A DNA stretch of 64,000 bases from Thermus thermophilus HB8. Its GTDB lineage: Bacteria; Deinococcota; Deinococci; Deinococcales; Thermaceae. The stretch covers positions 1,524,304-1,588,303 of the forward strand of contig NC_006461.1 in assembly GCF_000091545.1 (NCBI RefSeq). Reading direction: 5' to 3'. Shown here piece by piece: positions 16,915 to 25,732 of this stretch; within the stretch, counting starts at the first letter, position 1; every line of letters starts with the position of its first letter. The position numbers and the translations under genes were made by a program. Under the pieces are notes generated by a model. That model did no database searches. It was not told where the DNA came from and saw only the letters and a program-made list of their open reading frames with translations.

Positions 16915-16963
16915 CATTCCCCCCGCCCCGGGGTACCCTCCTTCCCGGGAGGCGCGCCTCCCG
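16866..16963 (+). promoter_or_regulatory. Promoter/operator region of the iron transport operon
   Basis: TTGACA (16911-16916), 17 bp, TACCCT (16934-16939). Upstream (about 16870-16905) is an AT-rich stretch with ATTATCA, resembling part of a Fur box or an UP element. An 18-bp perfect palindrome, CGGGAGGCG-CGCCTCCCG (16946-16963), begins at the expected transcript start. A GGAGG ribosome site precedes the ATG at 16982. Confidence 0.75.
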
Positions 16964-16981
16964 AGGAGAACGGAGGTACCC

Positions 16982-17974
16982 ATGATGAAGCGCTACCTTT
17001 TGACCCTTGCGGCTTTCGCGGCCCTAGGCGCCCTTGCCCAAAGCCCCACGCTCACCATCTACTCGGGGCGGGGACAGAGCCTGGTGGAACCCTTGGTCAA
17101 GCAGTTTGAGGCGGAGACCGGTATCCGGGTCCAGGTCCGCTACAGCACCGACGCCCAGATCCTCGCCGCCCTCCAGGAGGAGGGGAGCCGTTCCCCCGCC
17201 GACCTCTTCTGGGCCAACACCGCCGGGGCCCTGGGCCAGGCCTCGGCCAAGGGGCTTCTCCGCCCCTTGGGGGAGACGCTCCTAGAGAAGCCCATCGCCT
17301 TCGTGCCCGCCTCCAGGACCTGGGTCCCCGTGACCGTGCGCCTCAGGGTCCTGGCCTACAACCCGGACCGGATCAAGGCGGAGGAGCTCCCGGAAAGCCT
17401 CCTGGACCTCCCCCGCTTCGCCCGGGAGAAGGGGCTCGTGGGCCGGGTGGGCTGGACCCCCACCTACTCCAGCTTCCAGGACATGGTGGCGGGGATGATC
17501 GCCCTCTACGGGGAGGAGAAGACCCGGGAGTGGCTCCTCGCCATGAAGGCCCTCGCCCCCAAGGCCTACCCCTCCAACCCCGCCATGCTGGACGCCATCC
17601 GGGCGGGGGAGGTGGACCTGGGCTCCACCAACCACTACTACGTGGTCCGCTTCCGCCGGGCGGGGTACCGCCTGGGGATGCACCACTTCCGTGACGGGGA
17701 CGCGGGCAACCTGGCCCTGGTCACGGGGGCGGGCCTCCTCAAGACCAGCAAGAACCTCGCCGCCGCCACCCGCTTCCTCACCTACCTCCTCTCCCCTCAG
17801 GCCCAGCAGTACTTCGTGGGCAACATCGGGGAGTACCCCCTGGTGAAGGGGGTGGCGCTGGACCCCAACCTCCTCCCCCTGGAGGAGGCCCTGGCGAAAA
17901 GCCCCAAGCTGGACCTTGAGAAGCTTCCCCTGGACCGGGCCCTGAGGCTTCTGAGGGAGACCGGGGTCCTCTAG
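16982..17974 (+). CDS. fbpA: Ferric iron ABC transporter substrate-binding protein
   Basis: A 330-residue periplasmic binding protein with a signal peptide (MMKRYLLTLAAFAALGALAQ, cleavage near residue 20). The mature start LTIYSGRGQSLVEPL, the STDAQILAAL segment and the late STNHYYVVRF with paired tyrosines match the FbpA/FutA family, in which tyrosines bind Fe3+. A ferric-binding protein of this kind has been studied structurally from T. thermophilus. It heads the operon and is followed by a hairpin before the permease gene. Confidence 0.92.
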   Translation: MMKRYLLTLAAFAALGALAQSPTLTIYSGRGQSLVEPLVKQFEAETGIRVQVRYSTDAQILAALQEEGSRSPADLFWANTAGALGQASAKGLLRPLGETLLEKPIAFVPASRTWVPVTVRLRVLAYNPDRIKAEELPESLLDLPRFAREKGLVGRVGWTPTYSSFQDMVAGMIALYGEEKTREWLLAMKALAPKAYPSNPAMLDAIRAGEVDLGSTNHYYVVRFRRAGYRLGMHHFRDGDAGNLALVTGAGLLKTSKNLAAATRFLTYLLSPQAQQYFVGNIGEYPLVKGVALDPNLLPLEEALAKSPKLDLEKLPLDRALRLLRETGVL

Positions 17975-17981
17975 CGGGCCC

Positions 17982-18006
17982 AAGGGGCGGGGTTTCCCCG
18001 CCCCTT
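17982..18006 (+). terminator. Intercistronic hairpin fbpA / fbpB
   Basis: A perfect 11-bp stem, AAGGGGCGGGG (17982-17992) with CCCCGCCCCTT (17996-18006), closes a TTT loop. There is no U tract after it, so it is more likely an mRNA-stabilising or attenuating hairpin than a full terminator. Confidence 0.7.
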
Positions 18007-18018
18007 CCCCAAACGGCC

Positions 18019-19569
18019 ATGACCCTCTTCCGGCGCGCCACCCTTCCCGGCCTACTTCCCTTTCTCCTTCCCGCCCTCCTCACCGGGGGCGGGGTCCTCC
18101 TCCCCGTGGCCTACCTGGGGGTGCGGGCCCTCGAGGCCGACCCTTTGGTCCTGCGGGAGATCCTCCTCAGGCCCAAGAACCTGGAGCTCCTCCGCAACAC
18201 CCTGGGCCTCGCGGCCGGGGTTTTGGGCCTCGCCACCCTCGTGGCCCTTCCCGCCGCCTACCTCACCACCCGCACGGACCTCAGGGGCAAGCGCCTCTGG
18301 GCCACCCTCCTCACCCTCCCCCTCGCCGTCCCGGGGTATGTGGGGGCCTACGTCCTCCTCTCGGCCACGGGGCCGGGGGGGCTCCTCCCCCTGCCCCGGC
18401 CCGAGGGGTACTGGGGAGCCCTCCTCGTCCTGGGCCTCATCACCTACCCCTACCTCTTCCTCGCCCTCCGCGCCGCCTTCCTGGGGGTGGACCCCTCGGT
18501 GGAGGAGGCGGCCCGCACCCTAGGCCACCCCCCGTGGCGGGTCTTCCTCCGGGTGACCCTGCCCCAGCTCCTCCCCGCCTTCCTCTCGGGCTACCTGGTG
18601 ATCGCCCTCCACGTCCTCGGCGACTTCGGCACCGTGAGCCTCCTCCGCTACGAGACCTTCTCCTACGCCATCTACCTCCAGTACAGCGCCGCCTTTGACC
18701 GGGTCTACGCCGCCTGGCTCGCCCTCTTCCTCCTCCTGCTCACGGGAAGCCTCCTCCTCCTGGAGGCCGCCCTCCTCCGCCGCCTGAGCCTGGGCCGGAC
18801 CGGCCGGGGCGCGGCCCGGACCTCGCCCCCCGCCCGCCTGGGCCCCCTCGCCCCCTTGGCCCACCTCTTCCTCCTCCTCCCCTTCCTCCTCGCGGTGGCC
18901 TTCCCCCTCTACGCCCTCCTCCACCTGGCCCGCCGCTTCCCCGCCTCCGCCACGAGCGGCCTCGCGGAGGCCTTGGGCCACGCCCTCCTCGTGGCGCTCC
19001 CCGTGGCCTTCTTGAGCGTGGGCATGGCCCTGCCCATCGCCTACCTGGCCTCCCGCTACCCCTCCGCCGCCTCCCGCACCCTGGAAAGGCTCGCCTACCT
19101 GGCCTACGCCATCCCGCCCCTGGCCTACGCCCTCGCCTGGATCTTCTTCAGCTTGAGGACCCTCCCCTTCCTCTACGGCACCCTGGCCCTCCTGGTCCTC
19201 GCCCTCGCCCTCCACTTCCTCACGGAAAGCCTAGGCCCCGTGCGGAGCGCCCTGGCCCAGGTCCCCCCTAGGCTGGAGGAGGCGGCCCGCACCCTGGGGG
19301 ACACCCCCACCCGGGCCTTCTTCCGGGTCACCTTTCCCCTGCTTTGGCGGGGCGCCGCCGCCGGAGGCAGCCTGGCCTTCATCGGGGCCATGAAGGAGCT
19401 TCCCATCACCCTCCTCCTGGCCCCCACGGGGTTCAGCACCCTGGCCACCCGGGTTTTCGGCTACACTCAGGAAGCCATGTTCGCGGAGGCCGCCCCCTTC
19501 GCCCTCCTCATCGTGGGGCTTTCCGCGGCCTTCGTGGGGGTGTTGCTGTGGAACGAGCGCCGCTTCTAG
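18019..19569 (+). CDS. fbpB: Ferric iron ABC transporter permease
   Basis: A 516-residue permease with two fused homologous halves, each about six membrane helices, as in FbpB/SfuB. EAA loops are seen in both: VEEAARTLGHPPWRVFLRVT near residue 160 and LEEAARTLGDTPTRAFFRVT near residue 425. These contact the ATPase. It follows fbpA after 44 nt and a hairpin. Its 3' end overlaps the ATPase gene by 22 nt, which suggests tight coupling of permease and ATPase synthesis. Confidence 0.93.
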   Translation: MTLFRRATLPGLLPFLLPALLTGGGVLLPVAYLGVRALEADPLVLREILLRPKNLELLRNTLGLAAGVLGLATLVALPAAYLTTRTDLRGKRLWATLLTLPLAVPGYVGAYVLLSATGPGGLLPLPRPEGYWGALLVLGLITYPYLFLALRAAFLGVDPSVEEAARTLGHPPWRVFLRVTLPQLLPAFLSGYLVIALHVLGDFGTVSLLRYETFSYAIYLQYSAAFDRVYAAWLALFLLLLTGSLLLLEAALLRRLSLGRTGRGAARTSPPARLGPLAPLAHLFLLLPFLLAVAFPLYALLHLARRFPASATSGLAEALGHALLVALPVAFLSVGMALPIAYLASRYPSAASRTLERLAYLAYAIPPLAYALAWIFFSLRTLPFLYGTLALLVLALALHFLTESLGPVRSALAQVPPRLEEAARTLGDTPTRAFFRVTFPLLWRGAAAGGSLAFIGAMKELPITLLLAPTGFSTLATRVFGYTQEAMFAEAAPFALLIVGLSAAFVGVLLWNERRF

Positions 19570-20600
19570 AGCTCAAGGGCATCCGCAAGCGCTTCGGAGA
19601 ACTGGAGGTCCTCCGGGGCGTGGACCTCGCCCTCTACCCCGGGGAGATCCTGGCCCTCCTCGGGCCCTCGGGCTGCGGCAAGACCACCCTCTTGCGGGTG
19701 GTGGCGGGCCTCGAGGTCCCCGACGCAGGCCGGGTCTTCCTGGAGGGGCGGGACATCACCGCCCTCCCCCCGGAGAAGCGGGGCATCGGCTTCGTCTTCC
19801 AGGACTACGCCCTCTTCCCCCACCTCACCGCCTTGGGCAACGTGGCCTTCGGCCTTAAGGGCAAGGACCGCCTGGCGCGGGCCCGCAAGGCCCTGGAGCG
19901 GGTGGGCATGACCCTCTTCCAGGACCGGAGGCCGGGGGAGCTTTCGGGAGGGCAGCAGCAGCGGGTCGCCCTGGCCCGGGCCCTGGCCCCCGGGCCCAAG
20001 CTCGTCCTCCTGGACGAGCCCTTCTCCAGCCTGGACGCGGGGCTTAGGGCCGCCACCCGGGAGGAGGTGCGCAAGGTGCTCAAGGAGACGGGCACCGCCG
20101 CCCTCCTCGTCACCCACGACCAGGAGGAGGCCCTCTCCTTCGCCGACCGCCTCGGGGTGATGCGGGGCGGGGAGATCCTCCAGGTCGGGACGCCGGAGGA
20201 GGTCTACCTCCGCCCCAAGACCCCCTTCGTGGCCCAGTTCCTGGGCCGGACCAACCTCCTCCCCGGGGAGGGCCGGGGGAGGTACGCCGAGACCTGCCTG
20301 GGCCGCGTGCCCCTGGCGGAAGCCAGGGAGGGCCCCCTCCTCCTCTCCCTCCGCCCCGAGGCCCTGCGCCTCACCCCCCCGGGGCAGGGCCCCCAGGGGG
20401 AGGTGGTGGCCCGGGAGTTCAAGGGGCACGACCTCACCTACCGGGTGCGCCTCCACGGGGTCCAGCCCGAGCGGGAGGTCCTGGTGCAGGAAGGCCCCAC
20501 CTGCCCCTTCAAGGTGGGGGACCGGGTAGGGCTAGAGGTGGTGGGGGAAGGGGTGGCCCTGGAGGGTACCCCCCCTGCCCCGGTCCGGCAGGAGGCCTGA
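19548..20600 (+). CDS. fbpC: Ferric iron ABC transporter ATP-binding protein
   Basis: A 350-residue ATPase of the Fe3+/spermidine/sulfate group. Walker [10 protein letters not shown] is at residues 39-47, followed by Q-loop [11 protein letters not shown], signature LSGGQQQR, Walker [13 protein letters not shown] and H-loop LVTHDQEEA. The C-terminal 110 residues form a TOBE-type domain. The start is the GTG at 19548, inside the end of fbpB; the frame is open further upstream, but that part is a shadow of the permease. Completes the iron importer. Confidence 0.92.
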   Translation: MERAPLLELKGIRKRFGELEVLRGVDLALYPGEILALLGPSGCGKTTLLRVVAGLEVPDAGRVFLEGRDITALPPEKRGIGFVFQDYALFPHLTALGNVAFGLKGKDRLARARKALERVGMTLFQDRRPGELSGGQQQRVALARALAPGPKLVLLDEPFSSLDAGLRAATREEVRKVLKETGTAALLVTHDQEEALSFADRLGVMRGGEILQVGTPEEVYLRPKTPFVAQFLGRTNLLPGEGRGRYAETCLGRVPLAEAREGPLLLSLRPEALRLTPPGQGPQGEVVAREFKGHDLTYRVRLHGVQPEREVLVQEGPTCPFKVGDRVGLEVVGEGVALEGTPPAPVRQEA

Positions 20601-20604
20601 GGGC

Positions 20605-21366
20605 GTGCGGCGCCTCCTCCTCCTTTGCGAGTACGACGGCACCCTCTTCGCCGGGCTGCAGCGGCAGGGGAGGGGCTTGCGCACGGTGCAGGGGGAGCTG
20701 GAAAGGGCCCTGCCCGGGATCGGGGCCTTGCCCAAGGCGGTGGCCGCGGGGCGCACGGACGCCGGGGTGCACGCCCTGGCCATGCCCTTCCACGTGGACG
20801 TGGAAAGCGCCATCCCCGTGGAGAAGGTCCCCGAGGCCCTCAACCGCCTCCTCCCCGAGGACCTCAAGGTGGTGGGGGCGAGGGAGGTGGCCCCCGACTT
20901 CCACGCCCGCAAGGACGCCCTGTGGCGGGCTTACCGCTACCGGATCCTCGTGAGGCCCCACCCCTCCCCCCTCCTCCGCCACCGGGCCCTTTGGGTGCGG
21001 CGCCCCCTGGACCTGGAGGCCATGGAAGAGGCCCTCTCCCTCCTCCTTGGGCGGCACAACTTCCTGGGCTTCGCCAAGGAGGAAACCCGGCCGGGGGAGC
21101 GGGAGCTCCTCGAGGCCCGGCTCCAGGTGGCGGAGGGGGAGGCGGGCCTCGAGGTGCGCCTCTACTTCCGGGGGAAAAGCTTCCTCCGGGGCCAGGTCCG
21201 GGGCATGGTGGGCACCCTCCTGGAGGTGGGGCTTGGGAAGCGGCCCCCGGAGAGCCTAAAGGCCATCCTGAAAACCGCCGACCGCCGCCTGGCGGGCCCC
21301 ACCGCCCCGGCCCACGGCCTTTACTTCGTGGAGGCCGCCTACCCCGAGGAGAAGCTCAGCCCCTAA
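20605..21366 (+). CDS. truA: tRNA pseudouridine(38-40) synthase
   Basis: A 253-residue TruA that converts uridines 38-40 of the anticodon arm to pseudouridine. The catalytic Asp is in [11 protein letters not shown] near residue 53. [14 protein letters not shown] at the N-terminus and [18 protein letters not shown] near the end are typical. The GTG start is 4 nt after the fbpC stop, so it is co-transcribed with the iron operon, an association that is probably just positional. A hairpin terminator follows. Confidence 0.95.
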
Positions 21367-21369
21367 ACC

Positions 21370-21395
21370 CCCATGCCGGCGCAAGCCGGCATGGG
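21370..21395. terminator. Bidirectional terminator truA / oppC
   Basis: An 11-bp perfect stem, CCCATGCCGGC (21370-21380) with GCCGGCATGGG (21385-21395), closes a GCAA loop between convergent genes. It shares its outer CCCATGC stem with the hairpins at 15427 and 32662. Confidence 0.8.
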
Positions 21396-21401
21396 ACGGC
21401 C

Positions 21402-22589
21402 TTAGAGGCGGCTCCTCGGGTCCAAAGCGTCCCTAAGCCCGTCCCCGAGGTAGTTGAAGGCCAGGACCGTGATGAAGATCATGAAGCCCGGCGGCAGGGC
21501 AAGCCAAGGGGCGATGAAGATGTACTCTTGGGCGTTGGTGAGCATGTTGCCCCAGGTGGCCACGGGGGGCTGGATGCCAAACCCGAGGAAGGAGAGGGCC
21601 GCCTCCACCAGGATGGCCTGGCCCACCTGCAAGGTGGCCTGGACGATGAGGGGGGCCATGGTGTTGGGCACCAGGTGGCGGAACATGATGCGGAAGTCCG
21701 TGGCCCCCAGGGCCTGGGCGGCGGTGGCGTAGTCCATCTCCCTCAGGGAGAGGATGCTCCCCCGCACGAGCCTTGCCGTCCCCAGCCAGCCAAAGAAAAC
21801 GAGGATGGTGATGATGATGAACACGCTGGCGGCGTCCCCAAACACCCCCTGAGCCCAGCGCCCCACCGCCACCTCGGGGTCCCGCAGGAGGGCGGAGAGC
21901 ACCAAGAGGAGGGGGAGGGTGGGGATGGTGAGCATAAAGTCAATGAGGCGGCTTATGGCCACGTCCAGGTCCAGGCGGATCTCCCCCCTAAGCCCGAACC
22001 AGGCGGCCCAAAGGGCGAGGGCCAGGACGAGGCCGAAGCCCAGGTAGCCCCATAGGCTTCCCGCCCGGATCCCCTCCGCCGCCAAGGTCCAGGCCACGGA
22101 GACCGCGAGGTACAAGACCCCGTAGTAGAGCACCCAGGAGAAGACCCGCCAAAGCGCGAAGCTCCAGGGATAAAACCCCTCCTTCTCCCGCCGCAAGGGG
22201 CCCAGGTAGAAGCGGAGGGGCCGCCCGGCGTAGTAGCCCGCCAGGGTGCCCATAAGGGTCCCGATGATCACGCTGGACAAGGCCACGGCGAACCCCACGA
22301 GGAGGGAGATCCTGGAGCCGTAGATGATCCGGGAAAGCACGTCCCGCCCCAGGTCGTCCGTGCCCAAGGGGTGTTCGGGAGAAGGGGGCAGGAAGTAGTA
22401 GGCCCCCACGTCCTCGCCCGTGGGCTGGGCCGTGGGGTCGTAGGGGGCGATCCAGGGGGCGAACAGGGCCATGAGGACGAGGAGGACGATGACCACAAGG
22501 CTCGCCATGGCCATCTTGTGCCGCCGGAGGCGGCGCCAGAAGAGGCTGAAGAAGGTCCGGGGCTTAGGGGAAGCGGTCGCGGTCGCCAT
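21402..22589 (-). CDS. Peptide-type ABC transporter permease, OppC/DppC family
   Basis: A 395-residue inner-membrane permease. The N-terminal cytoplasmic region plus first helix is followed by HPLGTDDLGRDVLSRIIYGSRISL, the OppC signature, and the C-terminal EAA loop is MDYATAAQALGATDFRIMFRHL. Normal OppC proteins are near 300 residues. The extra length is an insertion at about residues 123-207 with two more hydrophobic helices, placed between AGYYAG and the DVAISRLIDF segment. It is the last gene of a three-gene unit; no ATPase gene is present nearby. Confidence 0.88.
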   Translation of the reverse strand: MATATASPKPRTFFSLFWRRLRRHKMAMASLVVIVLLVLMALFAPWIAPYDPTAQPTGEDVGAYYFLPPSPEHPLGTDDLGRDVLSRIIYGSRISLLVGFAVALSSVIIGTLMGTLAGYYAGRPLRFYLGPLRREKEGFYPWSFALWRVFSWVLYYGVLYLAVSVAWTLAAEGIRAGSLWGYLGFGLVLALALWAAWFGLRGEIRLDLDVAISRLIDFMLTIPTLPLLLVLSALLRDPEVAVGRWAQGVFGDAASVFIIITILVFFGWLGTARLVRGSILSLREMDYATAAQALGATDFRIMFRHLVPNTMAPLIVQATLQVGQAILVEAALSFLGFGIQPPVATWGNMLTNAQEYIFIAPWLALPPGFMIFITVLAFNYLGDGLRDALDPRSRL

Positions 22590-22598
22590 GAAGCACCT

Positions 22599-23609
22599 CT
22601 AGCTGTAACGGATCCGGGGATCCACCACCGCGTAGGCCAGGTCCGCCAGGAGGTTGAAGAGGGCCGTCATCAGGGCCAGAAAGGCCAGGGCGGCCATGGC
22701 CACGTTGTAGTCCTTCTCCACCAGGGCGTCAAAGATGGCCCGGCCCATCCCGGGATAGCTGAAGATGGTTTCGGTGATGGTGGCCCCGCCCAAGACCCCG
22801 GGAATGGCGAGGCCCACCAGGGTCACGATGGGGATCAGGGCGTTCCTGAGGGCGTGCTTGTAGAGCACCACCCGCTCGGCGAGCCCCTTGGCCCGGGCGG
22901 TGCGGATGTAGTCCTGGGAGAGGACCTCGAGGAGAGAGGCCCGCATGAAGCGCGTCCACTCCGCCATCTGCAACGCCGAGAGGGTGAGGACGGGGAGGAC
23001 GAGGTGCCAGGCCCACTGGCCCAAGAACTCCCAGAGGCTCACCGCCCCAGAGCGCACGTCCTCCCAGAGCACCCCGGGCACCCCGCCCGTGGGGAAGCGG
23101 GGAAAGCCCGGGATGCTCTCCGGCAGGACGATGGCGAAGAGGTAGAGGAGGAGGATCCCCAGGAAGAAAACGGGCATGGAAAAGCCCACGAAGGAGAGAA
23201 AGGTGATGGCGTAGTCGGCCAGGGAGTACTGCCGCACGGCGGAGAAAACCCCCACGGGGATGGCCACCACGAGGGCCAGGGTCAGGGCGAGCCCGGAAAG
23301 GATCAGGGTTTTGGGCAGACGCTGGACAAAGACGTACTCCGCCGCCGGGATCCCGTAGGTGCGGCTGTAGCCTAGGTCGCCGCGCAAGGCCCGGTTGAGC
23401 CACTTGAAGTACCGGATGTGGAGGGGCTGGTCCAGGCCGTAGGCCCGCTTCAAGGCCTCAAACTGCTCGGCGGTCATGCGGGGGTTCTGCCGCCTGAGCT
23501 CGTCCAAAGGGTCCCCCGGCTGCAGGGCCAGGAGGGCGTAGATCACCACGCTGGCCGCGAAGAGCAGGGGGATCATCTGCAAAAGCCTGCGCACCGTGTA
23601 GGCGAACAC
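22599..23609 (-). CDS. Peptide-type ABC transporter permease, OppB/DppB family
   Basis: A 336-residue permease with an N-terminal helix (RRLLQMIPLLFAASVVIYALL), a periplasmic loop holding GDPLDELRRQNPRMT, and five further helices. The EAA-type loop is YIRTARAKGLAERVVLYKHAL. Start codon GTG at 23609 is chosen because GGGAGG lies 7 nt upstream; an in-frame ATG at 23636 would place the start inside the terminator side of the hairpin. It lies between the binding-protein gene and the OppC gene and forms the heterodimeric channel with the latter. Confidence 0.9.
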   Translation of the reverse strand: MFAYTVRRLLQMIPLLFAASVVIYALLALQPGDPLDELRRQNPRMTAEQFEALKRAYGLDQPLHIRYFKWLNRALRGDLGYSRTYGIPAAEYVFVQRLPKTLILSGLALTLALVVAIPVGVFSAVRQYSLADYAITFLSFVGFSMPVFFLGILLLYLFAIVLPESIPGFPRFPTGGVPGVLWEDVRSGAVSLWEFLGQWAWHLVLPVLTLSALQMAEWTRFMRASLLEVLSQDYIRTARAKGLAERVVLYKHALRNALIPIVTLVGLAIPGVLGGATITETIFSYPGMGRAIFDALVEKDYNVAMAALAFLALMTALFNLLADLAYAVVDPRIRYS

Positions 23610-23639
23610 CCTTGTACCTCCCGTTTGTTCCACCAAAAA

Positions 23640-23665
23640 GCCCGCTGGGCTAAAGCCCAGCGGGC
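23640..23665 (-). terminator. Intrinsic terminator/attenuator between oppA and oppB
   Basis: An 11-bp perfect stem (23640-23650 with 23655-23665) with a 4-nt loop is followed on the minus strand by TTTTT. It has every mark of an intrinsic terminator, yet it lies inside the operon just after the binding-protein gene. Confidence 0.85.
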
Positions 23666-23683
23666 CTCACTATACCACCCGGG

Positions 23684-25552
23684 TTACCTGGTGGAAAGGG
23701 CGTACTTCGCCTGGTCCCACTTCTTCACGGCGCCCCGGCTCTCCCAGCCGATCTCCCAGGCGTTCCAGCCGGGGTAGCCGTAGCCGCCGGAGTAGGCGCT
23801 GGCCACGTAGTTCACGAGGCCCTTCCGCACCACGTAGGGGTTGGCGCGGAAGTAGAGGGGAAGCGCCGGGAGCTCCTCGGCCCAGATCTCCTGGGCGCGC
23901 CAGAAGAGCTGCTTGCGCCGCTCGGGGTCAAACTCCAGCACGGCCTGGCTCGTGAGGCGGTCAAACTCGTCGTTCCGCCAGCCGCCGATGTTCTGGCCCT
24001 GGTAGTTGTTCTCCTTGGTGGGGACCATGATGGCCCCGGTGTTCAGGTTCTTGTACTGGAAGAGGGAGCCGTCCTCCTGCAGGTTGGAGACCCAGGCGAA
24101 CTCAAACATCCCCGTCCACTTGCACTCGCTGGCCCGCTGGATGAACTCGTCGGCGAAGACCACGGCGCTGGGGGCGTTGTTGATCTTGACGGCGATGCCG
24201 ATCTTCTTGAGGTCCTCGGCGAAGAACTGCTGGGTGCGCTCGCGGACGACGTTGCCCGCGGTGGTGACGTACTCAATCTCAAAGCGCACGGTGCGCCCGT
24301 TCACGGTGCGCTGGAGGATGCCGTCCGGCCCCTTCCTCCAGCCCATCTCCGCCAGGAGGGCCTCCGCCTTCTTCAGGTCAAACTCGTACTTCTTCACGTT
24401 GGGGTTGAAGAGGGGGTTGACGGGGGCGATCCAGGTGTGGGCCACGGGCTGGAGGCCGTCAAAGAAGGCCTTCACCAGGCCCTCCCGGTTCAGGGCGTGG
24501 AGGATGGCCTGGCGGGTGCGCTTGTCGTTAAGACCGAGGTCCTTGACCACCTGGCAGTTCTCAAACTTGTTGATGTCAATGTGCTCCCAGATGGCGCCGG
24601 GGACGAACCAGATGTCAAAGCGGCCGGGAGCGCGCCGCACCAGCTGGGGCGAGCGGCCCTGGTCAAAGGTGAGGGAGACGCTGGAGGTGGCGTCAATGGA
24701 GCCGCCGATCACCGCCACCAGGAGGGAGTTGGTGTTCTGGATGAAGCGGTAGACCACCTTCTGCACGTACTTGCTCTCGCCGCCCTCAGGCTTGATGGGG
24801 AAGTTGGGGTTCCGCTCCATCTCAATGGAGTTCCCCGGCACCCAGCGCTTGAGCTTGAAGGGCCCGGAGTAGACCATGGCCCCGCGGTTCAGCGCCTGGG
24901 GGGTGGCGAACTTGAGGAAGAAGTTGCGGTAGAGCTCGTTGAGCTTCTCCGCGTCCTTGTCGGGGTCCAGGCCCCGGGCCGCCGCCTTCACCCGCTCCCA
25001 CTCGGGCCCCATGATGTGCTTGGGGGCATAGGTGTTAATGGGGCCGTAAGTGTCGTAGTAGTAGGCAGGCTCAAAGATGAGGGTGAAGTTGCGGGCGTCC
25101 TTGATGCGGACGTTCACCCGCTCCCAGAAGTCGGGGTTGAGCACCGGCATGCCCTTGGCCTTCCCCACCTCAAAGTAGAAGGCCACGTCCTCCGTGGTGA
25201 TGGGCCTGCCGTCGGACCACTTGGCGTCGGGGCGGATGGTGATGTCCATCTCCAGGCGCTTCTTGCCCCCGCCGATGTCCGTGACCCGCAGGCGGCCGTT
25301 CTCCAAGGTGGGCACCTCGGTGGCCAAAACGGGGAAGTTCTGGCTGTCGGCGTTGAAGCCGATGAAGGGGGCGAAGAGGTACTGCTCAATCTCCGACTTG
25401 ATGGCCTGGTTGGAGATGACGCGGAGGAAGTCCCCCGCCAAGACCCTGGGCTCCTGGGAGGCCCCGATGACGAGGCTGTTGTCCTGGGGCCCCGCCAGGG
25501 CCAGGCCCAAAGCGGTTATACCGAGTACAGCCAGCTTACCTAGGTTCCTCAT
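23684..25552 (-). CDS. ABC transporter substrate-binding protein, OppA/DppA family (SBP_bac_5)
   Basis: A 622-residue exported binding protein with a signal peptide (MRNLGKLAVLGITALGLALA, cleavage near residue 21; no lipobox Cys). The SBP_bac_5 signature region reads DAKWSDGRPITTEDVAFYFE, and the fold continues through NPNFP and a C-terminal LPALPLYFRANPY. The ligand may be a peptide or an oligosaccharide; the sequence alone does not tell. It is first in its operon, has a consensus-like promoter, and is cut off from the permease genes by a terminator-like hairpin. Confidence 0.9.
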   Translation of the reverse strand: MRNLGKLAVLGITALGLALAGPQDNSLVIGASQEPRVLAGDFLRVISNQAIKSEIEQYLFAPFIGFNADSQNFPVLATEVPTLENGRLRVTDIGGGKKRLEMDITIRPDAKWSDGRPITTEDVAFYFEVGKAKGMPVLNPDFWERVNVRIKDARNFTLIFEPAYYYDTYGPINTYAPKHIMGPEWERVKAAARGLDPDKDAEKLNELYRNFFLKFATPQALNRGAMVYSGPFKLKRWVPGNSIEMERNPNFPIKPEGGESKYVQKVVYRFIQNTNSLLVAVIGGSIDATSSVSLTFDQGRSPQLVRRAPGRFDIWFVPGAIWEHIDINKFENCQVVKDLGLNDKRTRQAILHALNREGLVKAFFDGLQPVAHTWIAPVNPLFNPNVKKYEFDLKKAEALLAEMGWRKGPDGILQRTVNGRTVRFEIEYVTTAGNVVRERTQQFFAEDLKKIGIAVKINNAPSAVVFADEFIQRASECKWTGMFEFAWVSNLQEDGSLFQYKNLNTGAIMVPTKENNYQGQNIGGWRNDEFDRLTSQAVLEFDPERRKQLFWRAQEIWAEELPALPLYFRANPYVVRKGLVNYVASAYSGGYGYPGWNAWEIGWESRGAVKKWDQAKYALSTR

Positions 25553-25591
25553 ACCGCCTCCTTTCGTGGCACTATCGCAGTGGCCGAGGTT

Positions 25592-25619
25592 ATTATACGG
25601 CCCCTCCGATGAAGGTCAA
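25592..25619 (-). promoter_or_regulatory. Promoter of the opp-type operon
   Basis: TTGACC (25619-25614), 16 bp, TATAAT (25597-25592). A leader of roughly 30-35 nt ends with an AAAGGAGG ribosome site before the ATG at 25552. Confidence 0.8.
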
Positions 25620-25633
25620 TAAGGCCCAAAGCT

Positions 25634-25659
25634 AAAGGGGCCTGAAGCCAGGCCCCTTT
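25634..25659 (-). terminator. Terminator after the Fe-S carrier gene
   Basis: A 10-bp perfect stem, AAAGGGGCCT (25634-25643) with AGGCCCCTTT (25650-25659), sits about 75 nt after the stop of the minus-strand gene at 25733 and just upstream of the oppA promoter. The remainder of 25660-25732 shows nothing I can name. Confidence 0.75.
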
Positions 25660-25732
25660 GCCCCCTGAGTGGCCCACCGCGGCGAAAGCCTATAGAAGCC
25701 CCGACGAGCCTCCCACGTGGCGAAGCGGACGC

